From the NCBI GenBank assembly GCA_019843655.1, contig JACDQD010000004.1:2418001-2482000 (forward strand): a stretch of DNA of 64,000 bases, read 5' to 3'. A program made the position numbers and the translations under genes. This document shows positions 24,847 to 36,880 of the stretch, in pieces. Within the stretch, counting starts at the first letter, position 1. Each line of letters opens with the position of its first letter. Under the pieces are notes generated by a model. The model had not been told where the DNA came from, searched no databases, and saw only the letters and a program-made list of their open reading frames with translations. The DNA comes from Lethocerus indicus. Lineage: Eukaryota > Arthropoda > Insecta > Hemiptera > Belostomatidae.

Positions 24847-26528
24847 TGTACGAGACCCGATGTACTATGTAAATTCGAAGAGAAATAAAGTATTTTTGTG
24901 TGTATTTACAAATTGTTGTGGCGACAGAAGGCCTGTGTGTTCGATTCCCGCCGGTTTAGTTTTCAATTCATCGTAAATTTGAATCGATTACGCCGCTTTC
25001 TACAAAAATACAAAGCGTTCTATTACGAAATTTACCGGTTTCTGAATTTCTGCCGGTCGTTTATTCCAAAATTGGGACAATTCCGGCTTAATCGGCGTCC
25101 CAAGTAGAACCTCCCGGTACAGACTGGTCCTCGAGTATATTGAGGGTTAGTATCACAGCCTGGTCTATAAAAAAACTGCTAGTTGTGCGGTATTTTCTAT
25201 ATAGCTAATGGATAGAAATATATCTCTGAACAGTTTTCCGTTTTTATAAGTCTATTGGTTTTTAAAACCAGTATTGTCCGATGAGATAATTTCCTCACAT
25301 TGTTGGCAAACGTTCAAAAATCTGCCCCCGAAACTTGATCGCCTACCGCTTATGTCGCTTTCCTGCTTTCAATTTTTTTTTTTTTTAGCCCACTCTTTAT
25401 TCAACGGACTGTTTGAAATTTGAATTTAATTTGCCGTCATTTTCATATTATTATGTCTTATGGTCTAAAATAACGGGACGGTGGCGTCCGCCAATAAAAA
25501 CCTGTTGTTTTCTGCTAAAGATCTACTAAAATACTTCTTCGGCTCCGAAGTAAGTTCCTTCTCCCGGCAAATGTTACGACCGCCGGGTTACTCAATTACA
25601 GAACGCTATTCCGGTATTCGGTTTTCCTTTCGATCGGCGACGACCGGGCAGGGTCACGAACAGCTTTACACGAACGGCCAACGCCATGAGAAATGACGAA
25701 CCCACTGTTCGGTATTAATTTGACCGTCATGAGCATAGAAGAAACACCTGGTGACCTATATTTCCCCCTCGGATTGGGGTGGCCCGAAATAAAAAATTAA
25801 TACAGTCATTTTTCAAAAAGCTAATTTACAGGCGCGTCCCTATAGTTATTTGTGCTAATTAAAAGGGGACTATTTATGGGAATCTAACCTTAAAACCGAA
25901 GTCACCCTAACAGGACGCGGGTCACGCTGTTGCATTTCCTACCGGTCCTTCCCGAATTTTGATTCAAAATTATTCATTCCCGAAATGTTTATTCATAGGG
26001 CCCCCGTCGACGAACTCGACATCCGTGATGTGTTTCCGAGATCGAATTCCTCCATTTAGAAAAATTGAATTCGCTAGAATATTTATGGGCTTCAATAATA
26101 TTTAGCTGTCTGTCACTGTGTAGTTTCAATCGCTGCTGTCTGCTATAACAGAGATTGATAGCGGGAATAATCGCGCGTAATTAGATACAAATCTAGTGTT
26201 GGTGTCCAATCGTCACACAAGAAACTGCATATCAGGAATTGGGATAGTGTAGTCATAGCCGACAATATACTTGAATATTGTTTATGTCGACATTATTTCA
26301 TTTTTCCACTCATCGAATTATTTCGGGTCGGGACGAATTTTCGAAAAAAGGTTTTCACCACTCTATCAGTCTATAACGACGGATAACAAGTGGCTGTTTT
26401 TTCCACTATTAATCTTTCCCCTATCCAAGTTCCATTCCTGACCGGGGTGTCTAGTTCAGTTGGCAGGAGGTCCCGGGGGAACCAGGTGTTCCTTCGGGCT
26501 GATGTGAGGGCGATGTACCCTCAGAAAA

Positions 26529-26548
26529 ACACACACACACACACACAC
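26529..26548 (+). repeat. (AC)n microsatellite
   Basis: A perfect AC dinucleotide run of 20 bp, about 70 bp downstream of an A-box-like motif. SINEs often end in such simple repeats, but no second copy of the segment was found. Confidence 0.9.
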
Positions 26549-27320
26549 GATCTCGTTCGTACGTATCTTGGAGTTATCCCCGGCAGCTTTTAGCCGTATC
26601 CCCCCCCGAACGGTCGAAACCGATCGAGACCGCTCCCTTTCGCCAACCACAAATTAAAAGCAGATTCGGTTTTTCTGATCTCGAAGGGCCAAGAAATTTA
26701 CGATCCACTCCTCTCGGAAATTAGTTTATAGCTACCGCCCCCCTCCCCGCCGTACGCCCATAGCCGATCCGATCGGCCTAAGTAAGTGTCTGTGTTTCAT
26801 TTTATCTGACCGCTGATTTGACGCGCCCGAAAAGAGAGGTTTAATATAGTGCCGTCGAATTTATATTCTATCTAGCTATACATTATCTCTATTTGTAACA
26901 CATAAATCTATGAAAATATCTTATTTATTAAACGACAGGAACGTTAAATTAATTAAAACGCTACCAAAGAAAATGGTCCTGAAAACAGATCTACGAATTT
27001 TTATTTATGCAATTCTTTATTTGTCTATCTGTCGGACTGAAAAAAATTTATTGGGTTTGTTCACATGAAAGTGAATATATTTTAAATAATTATGTAATAA
27101 ACTTATATATTGGGGAATCTCGCCTCTATTCAGAATTACAGAACAGATATGTGTAATTTTCACCGATAATCGATGGGGTTTACGGCAAATTGCGTTTTTC
27201 TATTAAACAATTACTATTCGTTCTTGTACTATCTAAAAAATAATAAAATAGCCGGTAGAATAACGGTGCAGTTTGGGGCTGAGGAGCGTCGGTTGGGCTT
27301 AGCTTAGTGGCCGATCTCAT

Positions 27321-27328
27321 ACACCTGC
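27321..27328 (-). promoter_or_regulatory. Putative proneural-type E-box
   Basis: ACACCTGC on the plus strand, i.e. GCAGGTGT on the minus strand, flanked by CTCAT and CATCACCC. Motif match only. Confidence 0.3.
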
Positions 27329-27448
27329 CATCACCCAGAAGCGGGTCGTTAAACAACCCGGCCACCATCCAAAAATGCCCCCTATCACTCTCTTACTCGT
27401 CCTCCTATCACATTCTATTCCTCGATCATGTCCACTCTCTCCCTCTTC

Positions 27449-27466
27449 CTCTCTCTCTCTCTCTCT
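27449..27466 (+). repeat. (CT)n microsatellite
   Basis: A perfect CT run of 18 bp within a pyrimidine-rich stretch that begins at about 27380. Confidence 0.9.
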
Positions 27467-29608
27467 GATTCCCCAATCAAAAATCTGTCCGTAATCCCCG
27501 TACCGGGAAAGACTAATCCGACCGGATCGCAGTCAAAATATGAAAATTTTAAGTGGTCCCAGGACCGGAAAACTTGCTCCAGTTCTAGATACGGAAGAGG
27601 TGAAAAGGCGGCCACAAAAGAAGTCAAACTGTCTATTGATCTCATTCATAATTTTAATTAAGATATTCTCATCGGTTACCGAGGGGAATGCATCATCTGT
27701 ATAAATAGACCGATCAAAATGGTCTCATTTTGTGTCAACATATTATTAACTATTACTATGATGAAATAGATACTATTGCCAGTAGATATCATCATAAATC
27801 AGTCTATACTACGAAGAATTATTGGTCATATCAGTATTTATCCTATGGAAGGTTTACAGTTTTTTTAGTTCTTATATACGTATTATATAATCTTATATAG
27901 TTGCTGTAATTTCGCCTATGTAGTTCAATACTTACGTGCGGCTTAATATATTCCGTGTAATTTCTGTTCTGCATATTGTCGTCGATGAGATAAAAATGGG
28001 ATGATGGTAATTTATAAATATTAATTTTCCAATGATATTTAAAGGATCTCTTGCTTAAATCCAACTTTTTAGGACGATTTTAACTCGTTTTAACATCATG
28101 AAAGAATCACGGCGGATATTTCGAGCGAGCAGACACTTCCGGGCGCCAGTTAATTGATTGCGGACATTTATTTGCGTCAGTTCACTTTTCTGTACCCCAT
28201 TCTGAGGTTTGGTTTATTCTTCCTTTTAAATTATGCTCATTCCCATTCCCAGGACGGTCGGTCATCGCCGTCACCATAAATCGTAGTCGGAAGTGGCGAA
28301 TTTCTCGACCGCCTGTTTGGTGGTGTCCAGTTTTTATTTAGTTTTATTTTTTTCTCCCCCGCCCAATTCCAGCCGGCTCGCTTTTGCCCAGCCGAAACCG
28401 CAACTCAATCGGAGCCGTGCCCGACCCCAGTTTTTATTTAGCGGCCGAATCCGAAGATCGGTCCTTTCGGATTGAGTTAGTGCTCTCTGTCGCCCTGAAA
28501 GCAGCACACAGGGCGTTATTTTTTTGGAAATCTGTGTCGCATCCCCCAACGGACGCTACATATACAGAATGGTCGAGCCGATTGCCAAAGCCGAAATACT
28601 TAAAATACCTTAAAATATTTTAAGGTTTCCCTTTCTATACATGAAAATTGAGTTGTCTGCAATTCTTAAGTGGACTGTATAAACCTTATTCTCTCAATGG
28701 AACCAACAGCCCGGTTTTAGATTTCGTGCAGTATTCATCCACGGATGTTCGCATTTCAGCTATATATTTCTAACGGTATCATAAATTTTACAATAAAAAA
28801 ATTACCTTTTCCCTGTCCGAATTTCCGATGGATCGGTTTCATCCCCGGTATTTCCCGGCCAATATTAGCCGGCCGACGCGAATAAAACAAATTAAATTAT
28901 AAATTTTATGGAATGTTGGCTCAAATTAATTAAACGCGGATCGTAAAACGTTTACGATATTCCGCCCTTGGTGGCGATAAGGCGGCGAGCCCGGTGGCGG
29001 GGAATTCTCCCCAGTACTGGGTACGATGATATCGCGATTTAATTGTACCGACGAATATTAAAATTGACCGAGCGCAAGGTGTATAATTGCGTAAATAAAT
29101 TTCCAGCCGACTGAGCGTAAATAATATTTTCCCGTCCCTTCGAGCCGGTACGACGACGTCCTCTCGTTTACGGCCTATTTTTCTTTCTCGGTCCCGGAGT
29201 TTTTGTATATTCGGACGGCGTGATATTCGTACAGCGATAATAAACTAATCGAAATCGGGCCGAGGAAGAACTCGAAGAATCCCGCCCACTATCTCGACGA
29301 TCGGTTCTTACTTTTGAGAAACTCCCCCCCCCTCCCCCTAAAGGGATTTTTATTTTGAATCGCTTAATTTCCCAGGCGGGGCAGAGGGAGACAGACGATA
29401 AACGTCATCGGCCTTTATGGCGTCTTCTAATTTACCGACCGCCCCTTACACACACCGAATGACTGTGACCGTAAAACCGCCCAACCCCGCGGCATCCGAT
29501 CCGTTCCAGATTACCGGAATTAGTATGTTTACTTTAATTTCTTTTTCATTTCATTTTCTCTTTTCGGGGCGGATAATTCGGTCCAGTCGGATCGTTTAAT
29601 ATCGAACA

Positions 29609-29625
29609 GGGGGGGGGGGGGGGGG
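29609..29625 (+). repeat. Poly(G) run, 17 nt
   Basis: Seventeen consecutive G residues between ATCGAACA and ATATTAAAC. It is able in principle to form a G-quadruplex and is prone to length error in sequencing. Confidence 0.93.
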
Positions 29626-29708
29626 ATATTAAACTGGAAATTAATCGGATAAAATTGAGGATCGACCGTGGGATAAATTGGAATAAATGAGACATATTTT
29701 TTTTTAAC

Positions 29709-29884
29709 ATTTTTATCGCGCAATCAACAACCTTATAAGTTACGGGCGCAATGGAATTCAGTATTGTCCTGAGATCACCAGCTGGTGACACTTTCCCCTG
29801 ACTTTCCTGGGTAACGGACGGGAAACGGAGGAAAGTGATTCGACGGAAGGATTGAGATGAGCAGAAAGACGGGAATGATATTTG
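29709..29884 (+). repeat. Diverged dispersed repeat, copy B
   Basis: Partner of the segment at 24639-24846, in the same orientation about 5 kb away. It carries the perfect 14 bp palindrome TCACCAGCTGGTGA (29775-29788). In copy A the equivalent place reads CCCCAACTGGGG, which is also nearly self-complementary. The level of divergence suggests an old dispersal or duplication. Confidence 0.75.
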
Positions 29885-29885
29885 G

Positions 29886-32800
29886 AAAATCGGGATTTTA
29901 GGTCGCAGTGAACATTGCATTGGAAAGATAGCAGGGAGCCTGGACTATCGATTACGAATTTTTTGTGTAGTATTTTTAATTACAAACAGAAGACGGAATG
30001 CAGCAAATTTGGCACCGTCCAAACGGTAGCTTGCTGCCGAACACAAATTCTACTGGAGAGTTTACAGGAATGTTTTCAGTTCGTCGGTAGAGGAAACAGT
30101 AAAAGTCGATGTACAGTTAATGGATGAGGGAGCAGCTGTCCGCAGTGTCGGCCCCCGAGTAACGGACTCGACTTAACTTAAATTAACTTAATTTTCGTAA
30201 GAGTAAACACTTGGAAGCGAGGAGATTCCACGGTGCAATTTGCAGATGGCCGGATAACAAAAAGAGCACTGCGGCATAATTAGTTTCGCGTAGCGGGTCG
30301 AACCCGGGTAAACTGGAATAATTAAAAAGAGAACAATAGGAAAAGCCTGTCGTTAGGGTGGAGTGTCTCAGGCGGCCCGGGAATGCGGAAGTGGAGCAGG
30401 AAACGTCGTAGCCTCCTGAATTATCGTCGGGAACTGATTTAGCGGGCGTATTGCTTGGTGCAGCAGGTGGAAAAAAAAAAGAATAAGACCTAGCGATGAA
30501 TATTAAAAATTCCGCGCTGATATATTTGAGCCGAAATCCATCAGTAGTGCATTATAAATATATTGGCTTTGAAACTTATAAAAGTCAGCGTAAAAAGCTG
30601 TATCTGCTTTAACGACTTGGCCTTGCGAAGGCTCAATTCAAAACGCACATAACGCCGCCAATATTTTATAGTACTTCGGTGTTATTGTTCATCAAACTGC
30701 CACGATGATTGATTTTATGAGTAGAGGACTCAAATTTCCGCGGGGATTAATACCGAGAGTGGAAAATACTATATACGTCAAGCTATTGAGTAAATAAAAA
30801 AATATAGTTAATTACTTACTTTAATGTGTCGCTAGAGGTTCCGACTACCGAAGGGTATTTTTCATTTTTATATTTCGGCGTTTAACAGTTTCTGTGTATT
30901 CAGGGTGTCGGGCAATAAAAAGTCGGCCTCCCTTTTAAAGGCGGGCCTTGCACGTCCCTCTTTGAACGCGTGCCGTTACGCAATGAGAATTTAAACCGGT
31001 CTAAATTCACCGGCATTTCTCTCTTTTGTTTCGTTTTACGCCCAACCGGAGCCGGTCAGATGGCCAGCAGTTCGGGGTGGCGGTAAAGCGGCGGTTGTCC
31101 ATACTTCACTGCGCGGTACTTTATGACTTCAAGCCGGGCCGTAAACGCGAGCCGGGGGAAAGTGGGCGGCCACAAGCCCAATAGGCCTTGTGGTCTTTCA
31201 GAATGTAAATAATGATATTTTTTTATTTTATTTTAGGCGCGACGTGAAGAGTTCTGCTCTTGGTCTAAAACTCGTCTCGTGTGGGATGGGTTTCACTTTT
31301 TTAATTCCGGTTGAAATTAAGACTAGGTTTAAGGGAAATGTATATCGAATTTTACTTTCTTTATTAAATTTCCCCTACAGTATGCGTCAAATTGAAACGT
31401 AATAACGTCCGTAAATATAGTGTTAACGACGTTAAATCATGACGACGATTTTCTGTGTTGCCGTGAGTAAAGTGAAGGGGTCGAAGAAAGTATCTCATCT
31501 TGGCCATGTATCTCATCTATAAGTGATTTCTGTTGGTGCTCTTGTACTACTTAAAGACGTGTATCAACAATGAGGCCATGTCTTTCAAAAGGGCATTAGC
31601 GTGTTAAGATCGTTTACTAAAGGCTCGGTTTATTCCTGTACATAAAGTAACTCGTGTCTGTAGTTTTCACTTCTCGATTGGGTGTGTAATGTAGAATCGG
31701 TATGTTCGGTAACATGTGTTTCTCAGGTAAATCCGTAACCCCTTCCACATTACCATAACAATAAATTTCATTCTATTATATAGTTATTTTTCTGACAATT
31801 CAACTTGACTTAGTTTGACTATATGGTTATTCTTCTGTTGTCATTATGAATCCAATGTATCCTGTCATTTCCTCAGTTCTACTTCAGTTTGACATGATAT
31901 GTATTCCTTTCGCGTGTAATCTACAGCTATTTAGTTCTGAATTATAATGAATTTTATTCAATGATATTCCTGATGGTATATTCTTATCATCTTCCTCATC
32001 TCCTACCGCGGACATTTCGCATTTGAGAAGGTACACTGCTGATAGCAGTTACTTCGTTTTCAGATTGATTAAAATTGAATATATATCAGCCTCTCGCTGA
32101 ATGTATCCAAAATTAGGTCCACCGCCTCTTCGAAGATTGAATGGTCCCCCGGCGACACCCAGTGGGGCGGCTGTGCCAAACGGTTAATTCCCGGGAGAGA
32201 GAGCGCGCGGAAAATGGGGAAAGAGTGTGACTCGGAGAAAGAAGAAGAGAAAGAGGGATAGATAGAAGTATTAAGGCGTACAGGTGTTTATAGAGGGACA
32301 GCTGTAGCCGGCGGTGTGGGGCACACCTGCCTCCCGCTGTTCCTCCTCCTCAGAGTCCAGGGCGGAATTATGTGGGTCGACGCCGAGAGAGCCACACGGA
32401 GAAACAGGAACAACGCGCATTAATATTTATAGTTTTATTGTTAATCAAATTCTACAAGAAAACGGTCCGATTTGATTATTTGCCGGGGATAAATCACGGC
32501 CGAGGACATGCGGGCTGCCGGTCGGTCCTAGCCTCAGCCCCTGTCCTGGACACGTCCGGAATTTTAATGCTCCCGATTGTTGCTTTAATTAGCGCAGATT
32601 TTTCTCATCGGTTCCGCCCTTGAATCTCACTCGGCATTTGTTAATTATTAGTTATTGGCAAAAAAAAAGAAAACCCGTTCCCGTTTTCCTCCCCCGTTAT
32701 CTTCCACTGCCAGAAGTGTACCGGAATTCTTCGGTAACCCTATTTTTGGGAAATGTCCGGTAAAACATGTGTCTCAATAGGGAGGACAAATACATAAATT

Positions 32801-35800
32801 CTTCCCGACTACAGTAACCGAACAGTGTTACGAGGGGAGGAAATTGTAGCAAAACAAAAAGTCCTATATAATGATCCTTTATAAACCGATCCGTTTCAAT
32901 CTACAATGCGGGCACGTACGTGGAAAGGTACGAATTCAAATTGTATTTGTATTCACGCCATAAATATTATATCGATGTCCTTCCTCGCAAATCGGCGCAG
33001 AGCTTCGGGATGTTAAATTACATTATGTCGAGAATATGAAGAACGGTTTAGTACTTTCAATTAGTGCACTGCACGGCCCGGGTACAGGTAAAAAACGATT
33101 TGGACGGAGGTGAAACAAGATACTTCCTTTTCCGATCCGGTACACCTAGAACCCTCCTAGTCTTATAGAACTATTGAAATACATTTCCGTTTTAGACGAA
33201 GGGTTAGTCGGGGTTCCTCCTTATTCTTTTTTTATCACTTTCTAACCCCGCTCCTAAAGTTCGGTCAAAATTGAATTCTCATACGGCGTATTCACTCGTC
33301 GTTTCCTTTTTTATCTTTGCTTCGGTTTCCGATAAGATCTCTGGCTTCAGGACTGTTTTCCAAATAAGAAGTCTCGGTGCTGGTTTACCGTCGACACCGA
33401 TAGTGATCGTCGGGACGGTCTCTTAGGGCGTGGCCGGGGCCTCCGATGACGAGGCTTGGACGGGCGCTCAAATGTCCTCAGTGGCGGCCGATTCGTTTAT
33501 TTATGTATCTTTTTATTTCTATCGCCGGAAATAAAAATTCGAAGCCGTTCAATTTCAATAAATCTTTCAGGGCGCAAGGCCGTGTAAAATAATCGGTCCG
33601 CGATTAACGGCCGGGATTCGTTAGAGTAACAGACGTCCTCGTACACATACAAATGGTGTTGCATTCGAAATACGCCCCGATTTATCCCTCGTGAATAATG
33701 AATTTATATTTTATTGTGATCCTGTGGCAGGGCCGGCGCTAATGGGAGGTTTTTTACACGGCCTAAAATCATTTCGAAGTCTCGCCTCGGTTCATTTGAA
33801 TAATCCGAATGTCGCGTGGACGATGGACGAGCGTCACGTTGTTTCCCCGCGAAGCAAACTCGCTTTGTTCCCGGCTAATAATTAATTTATTGCTATCCTG
33901 CTGATTATTTGGAAATAGTATTCGTCGAATACAAAAAGGGGAAACAGCAGTTAAACCTTTTCAAGCAGTTAAATTAATCAATCACAAAAATAAATGAATA
34001 AGTGTTTTTTTCGATTGTACGACAAATGATTATATTACTATTTTAATGTTTACTATAGTACTACTAATTTTTGTTAGTAACCAGTAACTTTTAATAACTG
34101 TCAGTAACTACTCAAATCATATAAGCGGCTGCTATTCGCCTATTTCCTACCTTAAATTCCCTACAAATAACCACTAGCGAGTCACCGTCACAGTGATGAT
34201 TTCCACCTGTCGATTGGCGCAATTTAAACGGCAATAGTCCGTTTCCGCGGTGTCGAAACGGGAAAACATTTTCGCCCGTTTATTTCGTTTTCTCGAGAAA
34301 ATAGGGACAGCGACACCGCTGATACAATCGAAAGTCAAATATGGTCGGTTTAACGGGCCAATGGCCCGGTCCGATTTCTGTTTCGGTTTCGGAGTCGTAA
34401 ACGAAGTCGCCGCTTTCGGTGGGGACTTATTTATTTTATTTCATTTGTAACTTCGAATTTAGCGGGTCGTATTCCCCACGGTCCGATTTTCAATCAAAAC
34501 GGACGCCTTTCCGTGTACAATACATTCAGCGACATCCCCTTCAAGAGCACAATTAATTCGCCGTCCTGTTTCGCGATATATCATCGATATTTCGCACCTG
34601 TCTAAATTGACAAGGGGTCTGTTCGGAACCTTTTTTTCAATTGGGTTCGGTCATTTTGAATCGGTGAAAAACTGTGTTCTCGTGTTCGGGGCTCGTTAAT
34701 TTAATTTTTTCCATCCCGACTCGAATTAGTATTCACGCTGCCTTGTTGCACAACGAACGGAAAACGGGGGTAGAAATACGACCAGAAGCGGTCATATTTA
34801 TAATGTTACAAATTTCGATTGTCAATTTGTGTGGAAAACGCGATGTGTCAGTGTTCGTTGTTGTTTAACAAAAAACAGACCAAATGTTGTCCGTCAATTA
34901 TTTATGATTACGTATTTAATTGTTAATTTATTCTTCTGCGGAGCATTCGACAATGTTATTTCTGATATAACAGAGAAGATGTTTCTCTTATTTTCGGAAC
35001 TTTTCAATCATTTATTTCGTCTTCAGAATACTCGAGGTTTCAGCTTTGTTCCGTCCACAATATAGTGAGGTTAATTGTAGCCTACACGCGAAAGCAATAA
35101 TTTAAGAAAAGAAATATTAATGAAATAAACTTATTGCGAAACAAATTACTCAGAGCCTTACTAATAAAGTTTAATGAATTCCAGTTATTGATGGGAATGA
35201 TTTGTTCAACTTCTACTTGAACAGAATGAGGCGGTACATTTTCTCCTCTTTCTTTGTATTTCAAGTAACTTGCAGTGGAGCTCGATTCTGAGGGAGCAGG
35301 TGGAGTCGCTTTAGACGTTGGGAAACGCATTCTCAAGTTTTATTCCCGTGAGTTTCCAGGAGTTCCAGTGATGCCGACATTTGCGTCTCTATACGCATAG
35401 ACGTGTTTCAAATTGAAATGTACCAAACTTTGTATCTCCTATCTCCAAATTACTACGGAAGAAATGACACTGATGATATTCTAGCTTTAGATTGATAATA
35501 GCACGAGCGAGAATTAAACACGACATGCTCAACACTGCCGCACATTAAATTTACGTTCGGACCGAACGGCGATAAATTAAAAAATGCCAACTTAAACGCG
35601 AGATAATCGATTCGGAAAAAGAAAACGGCGGTAATTTATAGCGACTAATCTCGTGAATCGTGTTCACTTGCCATTAGTCTTTTCGCACTGGCTTTTCGCG
35701 ACCAATAAACGGAGTAGAAATAGTTGACATTTGCAAATTAGAAACGCGAGGAATTTTCTCAAAAACTAGCCTAGTTGTGTCGCTTTTATGATCGTGAACA

Positions 35801-36455
35801 TTGGTCTCTGAATTCTTTGTCTTAAACAATATTATAAGCGGTATTAACAATATAGGTCCGCTAAGTTTCAGGAAGTTCCTTTTAAGGGAAAGACCTATTT
35901 CCTCAGTCGCTTGAGTAGTAAAACCTATTCCCCATTGAATTCGTTTTATCTTTTTTTATGCATTCTTTAATATTTCCTATAAATATTTTCTAATAACAGA
36001 GTTGTCTTAATGACAGTAATCAAATTTTTAATCCTTAATATCCGTATTGCAAATATATCCCTAGGCTGTTATTGGTCCTGTACACAGGTGGAGGTCCTGT
36101 CAAGAAAGGAGGAGGGTTCAGATTGATCGCAGCTAACCGAACGTAACACGATTCAACGCTGTCGTCCGCGGTACATCCCCGTGTTCGGGGGTGTAAATTT
36201 CCACCGAGGCGAACATTAATTTTCGGGGGGAGATAAAAAACGGCAGGAAAAAACGGCGCAATACCTTGTTTTTGAGGCACGAGGCTACTACTACTACCGT
36301 CCGTGTATTCAGCAGCTGCACGGCGTAGGCGGAACACGATCTCTTCGCGGTTCCATCTGTTCCGTGTGTGTTCTGTCGATTACGAGAAACCGTCCCCGGG
36401 GCTATTCTAAATGGCGAGGATAAGGAGCCCCCGAAATTAATTCTGTACGGCCAAA
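29886..36455. other. Long non-coding stretch
   Basis: About 6.5 kb without a recognisable gene, repeat family or RNA gene. Individual items are GCAGGTG cores at 30463 and 35296, a GCAGGTGT at 32323-32330 inside a shared 17-mer, and a run of 10 A at 30470-30480. A purine-rich segment lies at 32190-32270. The rest is AT-rich with scattered TAATTA cores. Open frames are all under about 100 codons. Confidence 0.55.
32323..32330 (-). promoter_or_regulatory. Putative proneural-type E-box in shared 17-mer
   Basis: ACACCTGC on the plus strand. The 17 bases GGGGCACACCTGCCTCC at 32318-32334 are repeated exactly in inverse orientation at 15621-15637. A further ACAGGTGTT lies 42 bp upstream at 32280. 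Confidence 0.35.
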
Positions 36456-36688
36456 ACCTGTATCGTGTTTCCTGTGTTTCTGTCCCCTCGACGGTTCGGT
36501 CTTTGCTAGACCGGTTCGGCTGCTCGCCATCCTTCAGTAGCGGTGTTGTCACTTTGGTGCTTTGGATGTTTTTTGGGCATCGCTACTGAAGATGGCGAAC
36601 AGCCGAAACCGGTCTAGAAAAAAGACCGAACCAGCGAGGGGGGACGCAATGTACGCTATTCCAACCCCTCGCAGACCACGAAACAGGT
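36456..36688. mobile_element. Foldback MITE copy 8 (keeps a right terminus)
   Basis: The left arm has a truncated terminus (ACCTGTATCGTG), then CCCTCGACGGTTCGGTC, CTAGACCGGTTCGGCTGC, TCGCCATCCTTCAGTAGCGG and GGATGTTTTTTGGGCATC. The right arm has CGCTACTGAAGATGGCGAAC, AAACCGGTCTAG, GACCGAACCAGCGAGG and finally CCAACCCCTCGCAGACCACG then AAACAGG, followed by TA. It is the only copy showing an intact right end, and that end is the exact inverse of the left ends elsewhere. Confidence 0.92.
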
Positions 36689-36854
36689 ATTCTAAACACA
36701 TGTTACAACCTTGGCCGTTATCGACGCTGCGAAGCTGCGTCTGTGAGTGTGCGTAGATATGAAATTTTAATTTTTCGCATTAATCCCGCGCACTGAATAC
36801 TCGGAAGGTGATTAGCGTTGGTGGCGCTCGCACGCGCGCGCTATAGCCCGGCTG

Positions 36855-36862
36855 GCAGGTGT
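36855..36862 (+). promoter_or_regulatory. E-box 9 bp from a GGCACGCGCC motif
   Basis: An exact GCAGGTGT. The 10-mer on the opposite strand starts at 36871. The arrangement is similar to 47849-47865, where the two abut directly. Confidence 0.4.
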
Positions 36863-36870
36863 TGAGCGCG

Positions 36871-36880
36871 GGCGCGTGCC
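36871..36880 (-). promoter_or_regulatory. GGCACGCGCC motif, copy 3 of 8
   Basis: The plus strand reads GGCGCGTGCC. The longer form GGGCGCGTGCCCG (36870-36882) is shared exactly with the copies at 47856 and 48819. It lies within the CpG-dense island. Confidence 0.42.

Larger units (their letters stand above)
24847..29708. other. Non-coding stretch between the repeat pair
   Basis: No gene is recognised. A tRNA B-box-like GTTCGATTCC lies at about 24938-24947 and an A-box-like TAGTTCAGTTGG at 26452-26463, but no complete tRNA fold surrounds either. Other items are 14 consecutive T at 25373-25386, an AC microsatellite at 26529-26548, a CT run at 27449-27466 and a GCAGGTGT E-box at 27321-27328. 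The parts at 27700-28060 and 28800-29130 are AT-rich. Confidence 0.5.

Noticed and set aside
24938..24947. B-box-like GTTCGATTCC suggesting a tRNA
   Set aside because: The T-stem does not pair and no D-arm or acceptor stem can be drawn.
25151..25162. TATCACAGCC, the miR-2 family seed
   Set aside because: The rest of the mature sequence and the precursor arm are absent.
30296..30311. GGGTTCGACCC-like sequence on the minus strand
   Set aside because: No cloverleaf could be fitted around it.
31575..31590. Minus-strand TGAAAGACATGG, matching the 5' end of miR-71
   Set aside because: Only 12 nt agree, and the downstream sequence folds into a stem of about 9-11 bp, too short for the known precursor.
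36133..36552. 139-codon minus-strand frame
   Set aside because: It reads through MITE copy 8 and has no recognisable domain.
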